DNA from: Moniliella sp. 'wahieum'
Lineage: Eukaryota > Basidiomycota > Moniliellomycetes > Moniliellales > Moniliellaceae
Length of the DNA: 64,000 nt
Reading direction: 5' to 3'
Assembly (NCBI GenBank): GCA_003971905.1
Contig: RSEE01000009.1
Coordinates: 248,001 to 312,000 of the forward strand
Shown: positions 22,642 to 32,727 of the stretch, piece after piece
Layout of the letters: each line of letters begins with the position of its first letter
Numbering within the stretch: position 1 is the stretch's first letter
Notes under the pieces: model-generated
The model's database searches: none
Told to the model about the DNA's origin: nothing
Seen by the model: the letters and a program-made list of their open reading frames with translations, nothing else
Position numbers and translations under genes: made by a program

Positions 22642-22746
22642 AAGCAAGAACAGAGGACATGGTGCGAAGTGGAAGGAACAGGGAAGGAGCGAGACGCTCG
22701 AGACGAAGAAATTGGAAATGGGAGCGAGATCAGCCAAACTATGACA
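22642..22746 (-). repeat. 5' LTR of the chromovirus, truncated (105 bp shared)
   Basis: These 105 bp are identical to 17146-17250 of the 3' LTR. Beyond 22642 toward gag, sequence equivalent to about 17078-17145 is missing. A short piece resembling the LTR end (GTCGGGCT on +) follows directly, so the gap looks like an internal deletion at a CTT microhomology. No standard tRNA primer-binding site is evident before the gag ATG. Confidence 0.85.
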
Positions 22747-22751
22747 ACAAC
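22747..22751. repeat. target-site duplication ACAAC (right copy)
   Basis: It matches 17065-17069 exactly and directly follows the TGACA end of the element. Confidence 0.9.
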
Positions 22752-24994
22752 AGCCTCTGGATAGTATACACCCCACACTGCCAGTATGGCCACGCGCGCA
22801 TAACCTTCGGCCTCACTGTCCGGACTCGCCCATCAATATATGCATTAATGTCACTCGCATATGTGTCAGTCAGTGCGTCAATACTTAATTCTAGAGAGCT
22901 TGCCAGCTTGGCAAAGTGAACTCAGTGCTAAGTACGCTAAGTACGCTAAGTACTCAGGTACTCAGTACTCATGCATCCATGGTACTCATGACACTCTCCA
23001 TAGTATCTATTTTCGCTAATAGTTACTGTAGTCACCACAGTGTTGCACCCCCAGAGGTAAGCATGTGACGCCGCGCACATTAATTCCGTGAAACGGTTGG
23101 CCGTTTGCAGTCACACACGGTGAATGATCTACTGGTTGTTTGCTTGGTGAAGCTAGTGACGCCGGTGACCTGAGGCGACGTGTTCGGTGTTGCCGGGTGT
23201 CTCGCTAACGTCTAACATGCGCTAAAGACAGGACCACAAGGATACTACGTACCGGGCCCGTAGTAGTTGTGCCGCGCTCCCGGCCCGCGAGCCCCCTTTG
23301 GCCTTGAAGCTTGACACTTAAAGCTGAAATCCATTGCAATGTGTGATCATCCAAAGTCTTGAAGCTTGAGATCGAGCTCGAGAACGATCAGATCTGAGAT
23401 GAGAGAGAGATAATCGATAATCGATAATAGGAGATGGAGTCGATGGCGAAGAGGACACTTTTGGCCGGGCGCAACTTGGCTTCTGGATGGACATGCATGC
23501 AAGAAACGTTTCCTTGTCCTTGTATAAGAGTTGAGGCCTGAGGGCGGCGCTGAGGGGATACCGGAGATGCAAGAAAGCAGAAGCAGGCCAAAGAGAAAAA
23601 ATGACTATAGGACGGCTCTTCGATAACCGCGGACGTTCTTGGAGGATCGATGGATGACGAATGAATGACGCGTGAAATGCGACATGGGCAATGCATGAGG
23701 TCTGAGCCTCAGATCTCACTGAGATCTGAGGGGGCCCAAGCGATGGGTGAGTCTCTGAGTTCAACGAACGTTCACTATAGCATCGCGAGTCCAGCTGCCA
23801 GGCTGTCCAGACGACGGACACGGGACGCTTGTCCCAGTGGTTGCATGTGATGTAGTGAAGCTACAAAAAAAACTGATCAGATGCTACGGTGACATGCAGG
23901 TGTGACAAGAAGTGGCAGGCGACTCAGTGACCTAGTGACCGGTGACGGGTGACCGGCCTTTGACCTCCGTTTCTGTGAATCAATTAATTGACGCCTCATA
24001 AAACGTACAGTCCTGCCACGCGCCACGCGACCTGGGTAACCCTATCGACCACCGGACACCGGCGACACGCCACTGCCCGCAGCCAGACATTTTAAACGTT
24101 CAACGTTCAGACGTTCAGGGCCGACAGCCATCCTCGCACGGCCTCCTGCGTCGCTGCGGTGCACGTCGGCCAGTCCAGACACCATCATCGATCCATCGGC
24201 GTCGTCTGCATTCACATCACCTCCCCTCTCGCCTCCACTCCCCCCGTCCTCCCGTCCTCCGCCCCCCGCCTCGCACCAGTTCCCGCCGGTTCCAGCCTTG
24301 TGACAGCTCCCCGATCTACCCTTGCCCCACCGAGTGCTACTGCCTCGTCCCGTCGCTCAGCGCTCAACAGCGTTCAACGAACGTCCAGTGCGCCGCTCTG
24401 CGTCCACCGTTCACCTCAGCTCACAAGGCACCGAATCCAATCGGTGTGCGCGCCTCCCCCCACCCCCATCACCAGGTCACCGGGTGTTCCCTCTTTGCCG
24501 TCCATCTGCCGGTCGCCTCTGTCGCACGAGTATCTTCGGTGCGTATGATCTACTGCGTTGACATGGTGACAGTCTTGCCTGGCTTTGGCTTTGGCTGTTT
24601 TTCTGTGCCTGAACCTCGACACGTAGTACTTTATCGAAGATCCCCACGGTTGCTGATTGAATCTGCCGCAGCTTAGCATCGCTTTAGGAGGCTCTAGGGC
24701 GTTCAAACTTTGGCTCCACAATTCAAGGTCCTTGACTAGCTTGCTCCCTCCCCAGTGCAACCCGTACCATTCTGAGCACTGAGGTTCAACTCGGTCAACG
24801 TGCAACCCCAAGCTCCCCCGTTCTACCTACACCTCCTTCAGATCTCAGAGGCGCTGTCTCAATTTGTTTTGCTTCCTACGGCCTCAGCTACGCTTTGTCA
24901 CGTTCGATCTTCCCTTGCAACAACTTCGTTTGACGCAAGATCACCTCCCTTTTTCACGCTGTCTTATTCTTCTTTGAAACGACCCTGTCCCTCC
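22752..24994. other. repeat-rich intergenic region right of the chromovirus
   Basis: No gene recognised. It holds a CTAAGTACG/CTCAGTACT array at about 22920-22975, AGATCT clusters at about 23390 and 23705-23735, GTGACCGGTGAC at about 23930-23955 and AACGTTCAACGTTCAGACG at about 24096-24115. From about 24220 to 24500 the sequence is C-rich with Pro/Ser-like frames that I do not consider coding. The last 200 bp probably hold the nicotinamidase promoter and leader. Confidence 0.45.
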
Positions 24995-26047
24995 ATGACC
25001 TCCCCCTCGACTTTCTCTCCACGACTGAAGACGGCGCTGGTGGTGGTGGATGTGCAGCACACGACTTTGTTGATGGGTCCCTCGCGGTACCTGGGGCAGA
25101 CAAAGTCCTTCCATGTATCGAATCATTGATCCGAGCCCACGGCGCAGGCGGCGCAGCAAGTCCATGGGACATGGTTATATTTACACGTGTACGTTCCGCT
25201 CTCATGCATCCTGCCCTTATCCGTTCCCTTTTTCTGCGGGAATTCTGGTCAGAGAGACATTGTGGGGGCCGGGGCGCCTGAATGGCGGTGTTCCTGCTGG
25301 CACTGGAGATCCGATTCTGTCGGAGGCCATCCAACATCCAGCCCAACAGCCTCATTCCCCTCCTGCTGCTGTCTCTCTGGCTCCTAACCCCAAAGCGAAC
25401 TGAACCTGGAACGTTCATCATTGCACTGTTGATCCTCAAACGTAGCGCGTTGAAGTGGCTCTTATTGACTGACCGCTGATGCTGATGCCAGGACGACCAT
25501 CCAAAGGGCACGTCTCGTTCGCAAGCACGCATTCCCTCCCCCCCTTTGAGACGATCACTGTCGACGCACAGGGCCACCGCATCCCAGATGGCCAGTCCGG
25601 GCTCGAGGCGATTCATCAGGTTTTATGGCCGGACCACTGTGTCCACGGGACGCATGGGCTGCTCTGGTGCCGGCTGTGCAAGCTGCGATGGAGGAGCTCA
25701 TGGCGCGCAACAAGGGTCCCACGGTGGTTGACCTCCCCAAAGGGCAATTGGCTAATGAAGACTTTTACTCGGCGTTTGCCAGTGTGGGGTACACGGCCTT
25801 CACCCCCCTTGTTCGCATCTTAGCCCAGGCGGGTATCGAGCAGCTCGTGGTAATTGGGCTTGCGACAGACTACTGCGTCAAGTCAACAGTTGTTGATGCT
25901 CGCAAATTTGGCTTTGTCACCCTTTTGGTTGAGGACGCTGTCGCTGGTGTCGATCCGAGTACGACTGGCAAGGCACTGGAGCTCATGTCACTCAAGGGGT
26001 GCCAGAAAATGGATGCATCGAGCTTGTTGGCCCAGCTCAAGGGCTGA
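24995..26047 (+). CDS. PNC1: nicotinamidase (isochorismatase-like hydrolase)
   Basis: It converts nicotinamide to nicotinate in NAD+ salvage. MTSPSTFSPRLKTALVVVDVQH carries the catalytic Asp of the VDVQ motif, followed after a one-base slip by DFVDGSLAVPGADKVLP. The exon ends VIFTR at 25188. A 303-bp intron (25189-25491, GTACGT donor) leads to DDHPKGHVSFASTH, where D-x-H-P and the following H are the metal ligands. WPDHCVHGTHG follows, then PKGQL (catalytic Lys candidate) and GLATDYCVKSTVVDA with the nucleophilic Cys. It ends QLKG at 26047. Slips (near 25065, the AAA at 25500, and about 25650-25680) each represent one lost base. The intron is several times longer than others here. The length and motifs fit fungal Pnc1. 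Confidence 0.92.
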
Positions 26048-27326
26048 TCGATGATCGATGTTTGACGATTCATGAGCTTATTGGCCAGTAATCCAGATTT
26101 GGGATCTTTTATCGGTCCCCTTGTTCGAGAGGACCAAGGACCCACCCAGGTATGTCTGGTCTGTGTCTTGTTTGAATATGTCATGTGCTCCACAGGAGCC
26201 TTGAAGCTTGACGCTTGAGCAAAGCATTGGACGTGTGGTGCTGCAGACATTGGGCCTTATAGTTATTCTGGGTTTAACATCTTGTGGAAGATGAGTTCTT
26301 CAATACCTCAGTGGTCCCGTAGTGCCTGGTGTGGCACTATTAGCTTTCGGTTGCAAAGCATCAAGCTTCCACATGGTTCGGCAAAACATAGTAGTACTAT
26401 TGTCTTCGGCCTATTCAGGGCACCTCGTAAACCTTATCAACATCCCAGCAGAAATCGCGTGTGTGCGCTCCGTCGGGGCTCACGGTACTCAGTGTACTCA
26501 AATGCTCATCAAGCTTCAAGGCAGGTACCCTCCTATATCACCGAACACTTTGTCGATGCTTACCAATACTAAGAGGGGAGCAGTAGTCACTGGTCACTGC
26601 TATGCCAACAAGCCAGGGTCGGACGGTCGTCGCCGATATCGTGTAGGGCATCATTCTCTTGCCTATAGGCGGCTGGCGTCTCACCACAAACAAAAAGGTT
26701 ACTTGTGGCCTTCTCGCACCGCATGGTAAGGGGGTGGAAACGGGATTGGCTACATCTATATTCCACCGTGTATACAAGCACAAAGAAGACTGTTGGCGCG
26801 TTCACCTACTGAACACCGGGTATAGAACATACCGGCCATACTTTTTTCGCTGATGTAACACAGTAAGGTGGCCATCACCTCGGGAATCATAGATAGCGTC
26901 ACGAGAGCCACAGTAGGCCCAGGTGATGAGGGTGAGGGTTATAGGTCCTCGGAAAAGGTCACAAAGGTGAACACCAAAAAAATTGCCAGAACAGAGCGTG
27001 TTGCATCTCTGAGCAAACTTCTTCTACGACTCCAAAAGATATAATAAGTGTTTGGTAATAAAGGCGCGAGGGGCATGCTTCAAACTGTGAAGAGTAAGTG
27101 ATTCCTCAAGGGTCCGACAGAATAGGATCAGGAGGACTATAGAAGGATCAGGAGGATCGGGGGATCGGGAGGATCGGGAGAATCAGGAGGATCACATGAG
27201 GATAAAAGGAGGGTCGATCAGGCTGTTGTGGCGGTGAATACTATATAGACAAAGCTGGGTTTACTGGTATACTTATGGCCCAATAAAGAGTTACTCCGGC
27301 GCGCAACAATACGCCGCGAGCAATCG
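26048..27326. other. intergenic, no gene recognised
   Basis: No conserved coding signal is seen. It contains an ATCGATGATCGATG word directly after the nicotinamidase stop, TTGAAGCTTGACGCTTGAG at about 26200, and a purine-rich GGATCAGGA minisatellite at 27118-27197. Confidence 0.45.
27118..27197 (+). repeat. GGATCAGGA/GGATCGGGA minisatellite
   Basis: About seven imperfect copies of a 9-bp purine-rich unit (ggatcagga, ggatcggga) run in tandem, ending at ggatcacatgagg. There is no coding context. Confidence 0.75.
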
Positions 27327-27590
27327 TCATCCGCCACCGTCAACCATGCATCCACAGCAGTGCCACAGGCTCTTCCTCAATATCCTCTCGTCGGAAGCAT
27401 CGTCGAGGGAGTAGCGGGAAAAGTGCTCCACTTGGAACTTCCAGGTTTCAGTTTCAGGATCAAAGCTTACGAACGTCTTCTTGCGAGCCTTGAGGTGGAC
27501 AAGAAGCTGCGTGTAACGTGGGCAGTGGTTCGGGTTGGTCGGTGCTTTGGTCGACTTGTCTGTTGCCCAGCAGCGTTGATCAATCGGCCC
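27327..27590 (-). pseudogene. relic of the Nup98/Nup145 autoproteolytic domain
   Basis: The minus-strand frame reads DKSTKAPTNPNHCPRYTQ, then LLVHLKARKKTFVSFDPETE, then TWKFQVEHFSRYSLDD. This matches the end of the Nup98 autoproteolytic domain, including the HFS site (about 27425-27417) where the F-S bond is cut in the native nucleoporin. Nothing else of Nup98 is present: no FG repeats and GLEBS motif upstream, no Nup96 part downstream. After DD the frame gives unrelated sequence. The fragment of about 65 residues is therefore a dispersed or retained piece, not a working gene. It is flanked by a 40-bp imperfect direct repeat (cagcgttgatcaatcgg, at about 27570 and 27612). Confidence 0.72.
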
Positions 27591-27599
27591 GCACATCTA

Positions 27600-28119
27600 C
27601 GCGTTGCCCAGCAGCGTTGATCAATCGGTCCGCGCAGCCACGCAACGAGTCATGCTGTTGCCCCCCCTCTCAGATCTCAGATCTCGCGTCTAAAATGCCT
27701 ATATTGTGGGTTTTCCTTTTTTTCCTGTCTGAAAGTCATGCTCTTGGAGCCTGTGTGTCATTGAGATCCCATCACTGTGCTTGTGCACCTTGGGGGTTTG
27801 CAATGATCAGTTATTCGTTTTCTTTCTCTCGGTCGTTTGTCGTTGTACCTGTGGAAAACACACCCCTCTTCTCGATCGTTCCTATCTTTTTGTACGAGAG
27901 TCAGTCTTCGTTCACGTCACGGTCATCACATTTTATCGTCAAGAAAATATATAGGCAAGGTCCTGACCAGGCCTCTGCCCCAGAAGTTGGGAAAGGGGGC
28001 CACAATGTGAGTCTCACAGACCTGAGGGGCAGGATTTCCCCAATCAATTGTGGTTCGGTATCGATCGCTTTTGCCCACGGGGAAAAATAAACAAAAAAGA
28101 AATATCGTTGTTGAAAGAG
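27600..28119. other. intergenic, no gene recognised
   Basis: It contains the second copy of cagcgttgatcaatcgg (about 27612), an AGATCTCAGATCT word (about 27673), T-rich stretches and, near 28080-28119, probably the 3' UTR of the carrier gene on the minus strand. Confidence 0.4.
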
Positions 28120-29423
28120 CTACTGCGAGCAGGACGTTGCATCAAGCCGCCAACCCCTGCGCCCGAAGAGAATGATCATCAAGGCCACCGCCTCGAACGT
28201 ATCCTTCGCAACAAAAAGCAAAGCCTGACTCAACACGGTCTTGATAATGTGCGAGTCCAAGCCATGGTAGGCTCCTCGCACACCCCTTGGCCCGCTCACC
28301 ACTTCCGCAAGGATGCCCCACATGCTCGTACGTCCCCCGGATGAGGATGCTTCCCGCGCCTGCAAGCGCAGCTTTGCGAGGATCAGTGGGAAGGTCACAC
28401 CGTTGCCACGGTTTTGGAAGCTGCGCCCAATCCAAATGTTTGGAGAGGCGTGGTGCCCTTTTTCCTTGTTACTTTCAGAAGGGCTTCCTCATTCCTGGTG
28501 TGAGATGGAGGTTAGTATAGGGAGAAGGAAGTGTTAAAAGAAGGATACGTGGGAAAGACGCACGGTTTGAACACCCATACGTCAGGCCCGGGTTGAGGCA
28601 TAGGAGCATCGTCGGCTTGAGGCCAGAGTAAAACCAGTCAGGCCATGGTCTTGGTAGATCTGTTTGGCAATCCGATAACGCTATGGTCAACAGGAGCAGG
28701 AGAAGGTAGAGTCGGAGAGGACGTGGGGATTGCTCGGTCTCGCCGGTTGTGAGCGGATCGGTTCCATTATCAACGCTCATTCTGGGTTTCTCCTCCGGTG
28801 CTGTCGTGGATGGGGCCGAGCGAGTTGAGGCCAATTGCTGCTTGGTGGCAATAAGGTGCATGGGCAGAATGATAAGTTGCGCCATTGCACCCGCCACCGT
28901 GCCAATCCCTAGTTCCGTTAAGGTCGACAGATGGGCACCGGAAGGGGAGCGGCGGAGGAGCCGCCGCACATACTGGGTGCGCAAGAGCGTGTACCAGTAA
29001 AAGTAGCACAACTCTGTTGCCCGTGTTCCAATTCAACAGGTTGCGGTCAGCGCAGAAAACGGAGGTGTGTGGAGTGGGGAATATACATACGCATAAAGAA
29101 CGTGCTGACCATTGTAGCTGAGAACCCCTTGTACAGGCCCAGGATCTGGCCGTGGGAAAGGTGAATCAGCAGCCCATGGAACAAAGGTATCCGCCCACGC
29201 ATCCATCCAGCCACCTGGCCGTCACCGAACGAAAGTCGGCGCTTGCGAGGGGTGCCATCGGCTGCATACAGGTCTCCGTGATCGTAATGCGTCTTGCTCG
29301 GATCAGCCTGAATCCGAGTCTTGATCGTGTCGAGGGGGAAGACGGCGGCACTGGCCAGCACACCGCTCAATGCATCGGCAACAGCCGTTTGAAGGACGGT
29401 GAGTTGACATTTGATGCACTCAT
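28120..29423 (-). CDS. ANT1: mitochondrial-carrier-family protein, peroxisomal adenine nucleotide carrier type
   Basis: The most likely start is ATG at 29423 (MSASNVNSPS), with a one-base slip into FQTAVADALSGVLASAAVFPLDTIKTRIQAD. This holds the first carrier signature P-x-D-x2-K. Exon 1 ends STFFM. Intron 1 is 29014-29090 (77 bp, GTATGT donor). Exon 2 carries YFYWYTLLRTQYVRRL and GTVAGAMAQLIILPMHLIATKQQLA, where the second signature is degenerate (H in place of D). FYSGLKPTMLLCLNPGLTYG then precedes intron 2 (28495-28574, 80 bp). Exon 3 reads NEEALLKVTRKKGTTPLQTF and the third signature TFPLILAKLRLQAR, then AYHGLDSHIIKTVLSQALLF. The order and wording resemble PMP47/Ant1-type carriers that import ATP into peroxisomes in exchange for AMP. 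Other carrier subfamilies remain possible. Confidence 0.78.
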
Positions 29424-29999
29424 ATGCCAAAGGCAGAAGTTGGTGAATTCGTGCGGGTGGTTTATGCAGTTTGATAGAGAAGACAGGAGAAGTGATGGTG
29501 GTCGTGAGGGGTTTCTCCCTGTTACAGCACTAGGGTACACCGATATATATTAAAGCCACTTGGCCAGGGGCTTATTTTGTCACAACAGCGTTTTGTCCCG
29601 CGGCCGGCGGCTGCTGTGGGGCCCCACACGGTGTGGGGATGATCGATGAAAAAGTGGATGAAGCGGACGAGACTAACTATTATATCGGCTCTCTAACCGC
29701 CGGTAGCCGGTTATCGGTTACCCCACCCACCCATTGCTTTTGGTTGGATGCATAGAAATCTGATATATGACACCACATTGAGCGATGCCACCGGCATTGT
29801 TGTGTTGGGATGAGATTCCCTCATTAACTCATCTTCGTAATACCCCACATTATCGACACCATCCCACCTGTGTAGTTTCATTGGCACACCTTAGTATAGA
29901 CCAAAAGGGCTGTGTGCTTAACTGCCAATTCATTTATAGGCGTCCATCATGATGTATAGATGAGATGGACTGAGTAGATCCTGGGTACTTGCGTGGGAG
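29424..29999. other. intergenic, no gene recognised
   Basis: Promoter side of the carrier gene. A TATATAT stretch lies at about 29543. Short CCGGTAGCCGGTTATCGG repeats occur at about 29698-29715. No coding signal is seen. Confidence 0.4.
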
Positions 30000-30820
30000 G
30001 GAAGGATTGCGATTGTGGCTCCGAGACCACAACTGGTTAGCCTGAAGAGGCCGGGCACGTCCAGATTTGATGACGTCACCCGTCAGAGACGCCTCTTATT
30101 ACTTTTTGGCGGTACAATACACTCCCACCAAGTTATGAGTCCTGCACCGCACCATGCAGATAGAGCCAGGGCGAGTGCTGGCCGAGATTGATAATGCATT
30201 TTCATCTGCACCGATCGGAGTTCAGACTGATCTGGGGCCATGAGAATCCCCAACAAGGTACGAAGGACGATCACTTTGACATATGCTCTCGTTAGCCTGC
30301 CTCTCCGGATGGGGAAGGAGATGCGGCAGCCCGTTTTACACCATATATTGCGCCCACACATGCTGCGGCCAACGACGTTGACGACCATATCAATATTATT
30401 ACCACTTATGTTGCCCCCTTGCCAGAAGTGCGCAGGGCCAACGCATCTACGGCGCAGCGGAATCGCTACCGGGAAACAAGGGAGAAGAGCCGGCAGGAAC
30501 TGCTCAAGAAGCTTTTGAAGACGCCGATGGTCGCAATGCAGTGGTCGAGCACAGGAACGCGCTCAACCACACTTGGCTCTCCTCAAACCCATCAGCCGCG
30601 TACCTCCGGTTCACCGACAAGTAGTTTCAGGTTGGTATCCTGCCACTCCGAACTCTGTACCATTCTACGCGCAGCATGTGAAAGACTGGGGCGTCATGCC
30701 TTCGCTTGAATACATCTGGCTTTCCCCTGCCCCCAGTCCAAATTTGGTGCATTCCACGGAATGGTGCGGGAGCCCATTCTCCACAGCTCGTGGGCTCCAT
30801 CCCCAACACCTACATCCACA
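30000..30820 (+). pseudogene. 3' remnant of a LINE-type retrotransposon (copy A)
   Basis: This DNA aligns by eye with 37690-38480 over about 750 bp. Shared landmarks are GATGACrTCACCCGyCAG, GCTGGCCGAGATTGAT, the ATATTGCGCCC block and GTGCGGGAGCCCATTCTCC. In copy B the same stretch follows the reverse transcriptase core, so this is the downstream end of the same element family. It has many substitutions and indels and no open frame over its length. It is dead, older than copy B, and 5'-truncated as is usual for LINE copies. Confidence 0.75.
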
Positions 30821-32727
30821 ACGAGCCGACTGTGGCGGATGAGGATGGGACGAGGCGGCGGGGGAGGAAGGAAAAATGATATGATGTGGTTACAGTATGG
30901 GGTGATGCGCTCTAGCGCATTAGTATTAGTATAGGATAGCCGTTGTGATGAGGCTTGGAGTCTCCTTCGGTGGCCCTCTTGAGAGCGATCCGATTGCACA
31001 CTTTATGGTGGTGACGGTGGTGGTCTAGTTCAACCGCAACGATACCTATTACACTGGCACCGATGCGCCAACCGCCGCCGCCGGTGGGTGGCTGCGTTGT
31101 GCAAAAGAGAAAAGAGGAGCGAGGAGACTTTGGAGGGTTATAGGCCCTAGGCGCGTGCTGAGGCCTGAGGGGGCCTGAGGCCCCTGAATATAGTAGTAAC
31201 CCCCCGTAGTGGCTCAAAGAGCTGTTTTTTCTTCGCTACTGTGTTGTTAGACGCAAAAATGCGTCATACTACTAGCACGGATGTTGACTTTGGTCGTTGA
31301 TATGATACGTTGATCGTGTGAGCAGCGAGCAGCACTGAGCTTACACGGGGAAAATGTGTGGAGTGTCTGGGAAGCGGCACATGTGCGGCACCAATCCACA
31401 ACGATGCTGTCGCTTAAAATTGCACACAAATAACGCATCTAGGCAATCTTTTGAATCTTGAAGCTGCCGGTAACCGGTGACCCGCGGTGACTAGTGACTA
31501 GTGACTAGCTCAGGCGTTTCAAGCTATAGCAGCTATCCTACTAAGTACTAAACGCGCTATATACGCTTCAAAAGCTTTTCCACTGGTCACTATCACTGTG
31601 GCTACTGTGGCTAATATAGAGTGTGGGTCGGGGTATAGTGACGCGTGATGTGTGATGCCTGACTGTAGTGACTAGTTGACTATAGTGACTATCTGACTGA
31701 TAGCGCGAGTGACATCTGTGACACCTTGTGACGAAGCAGATGCCTACTGTGGGTGGCCGATGTGCACCCCCTCGCACCACACGCTGGGGGGGGGGCGTTG
31801 GCGTAAATGGCAACGGATAACCGTGTTGCTAGCACCCAGCATCCACCTTGGAGCTTGGCAGACTTGGCGGGGATGGAGACCTGGCACATGAAATTTGAAT
31901 CTGGCATGTGAAGCCGCGGGTCTGAGAGTGGTGAACGTGACGTGTGACGCGTGACGCGTGGACTGAGATACGATGGAAATTTCAAGCTCCAGCCGCTGAG
32001 CCTAAACAGGAAACAATCTGTAATCGGTCCGATAAGCATCGCACCACCAGCGCCCCCCTGCCAGTGTGTGCAGATCACCGTTTGCGGTGGCAACACGCAG
32101 GAACAGTGTCCTGTAGTGTCCTGTGGTGTCCATGTCCACCCTCCCCCAACTGAGCTCAAGCGCCCACGCACACCAGCAGTGCTGCGTGGTGGATGAAGGC
32201 AGTGATCGATGATCGATGTGCGTTAGATCTTAGACGTTAGGTACGTTAGGCCTTAGGCGTTATTCGATACAGCTTACATTACAGGCTGCTTGAACCCAAC
32301 GCTATTAGCGCTAACGATTAAATGTCCGGGGTTGCCTGGGCGGCCTGGTGCGGGGCAGGAGGTGCGGGCAGGAGGTGACAGTATGGCTTTAGCAGAATGA
32401 CGCCAGGCACATGCGAGGATTAATTCACCTGCTATACGTACAAGACGACACATGCACAAGCATGCATGCCCGGCCGCCGGCTGGCTGCGCGCATGCAGCT
32501 CCCCGTGCCTGCTCCAGGGCGGCCCCATGCACTGGACCGCATCCAGGCACAGCCGCAATCTCGCGTAGCCGGCCACTGAGTACTGACCCCATGGCCGATT
32601 AGATCAATGTAGCACTAGACGCCAGGATGCCACCAGCCACTAGTCGCTATCGCTGTATCACTCCTGACAGTCACTAGTCACCAATCACCCCTTCTATAAG
32701 CGCAAAGCGTTGCCGAGCACTCACGCC
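30821..32727. other. intergenic with palindromic microrepeats
   Basis: No gene recognised. GTGACTAGTGACTAGTGAC lies at about 31483-31505, CGGTAACCGGTGACC at about 31468-31482, and GTGACGCGTGACGCGTG at about 31937-31962. ACGTTAGGTACGTTAGGC is at about 32232-32250. C-rich DNA just before 32728 is likely promoter and leader of the permease. Confidence 0.45.

Larger units (their letters stand above)
17070..22746 (-). mobile_element. Ty3/gypsy chromovirus LTR retrotransposon, recent insertion
   Basis: A 5.68-kb element oriented on the minus strand. It is flanked by ACAAC target duplications and by LTRs that begin TGTCA and end TGACA. Gag with a zinc knuckle, then protease, reverse transcriptase, RNase H, integrase and a C-terminal chromodomain are in the Ty3/gypsy order, and the chromodomain places it among chromoviruses. 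A polypurine tract (minus-strand GAAAGGGGGCAA) abuts the 3' LTR. The 105 bp shared by both LTRs (17146-17250 and 22642-22746) are identical by eye, so the insertion is young. The 5' LTR lacks part of the sequence present in the 3' LTR. Coding frames are interrupted by one-base slips like those in host genes, so the copy may in truth be intact or nearly so. Confidence 0.97.

Noticed and set aside
24159-24548. Pro/Ser-rich open frame of 129 codons upstream of nicotinamidase
   Set aside because: C-rich composition gives such frames by chance; no conserved segment and no splice signals that link it to the next gene.
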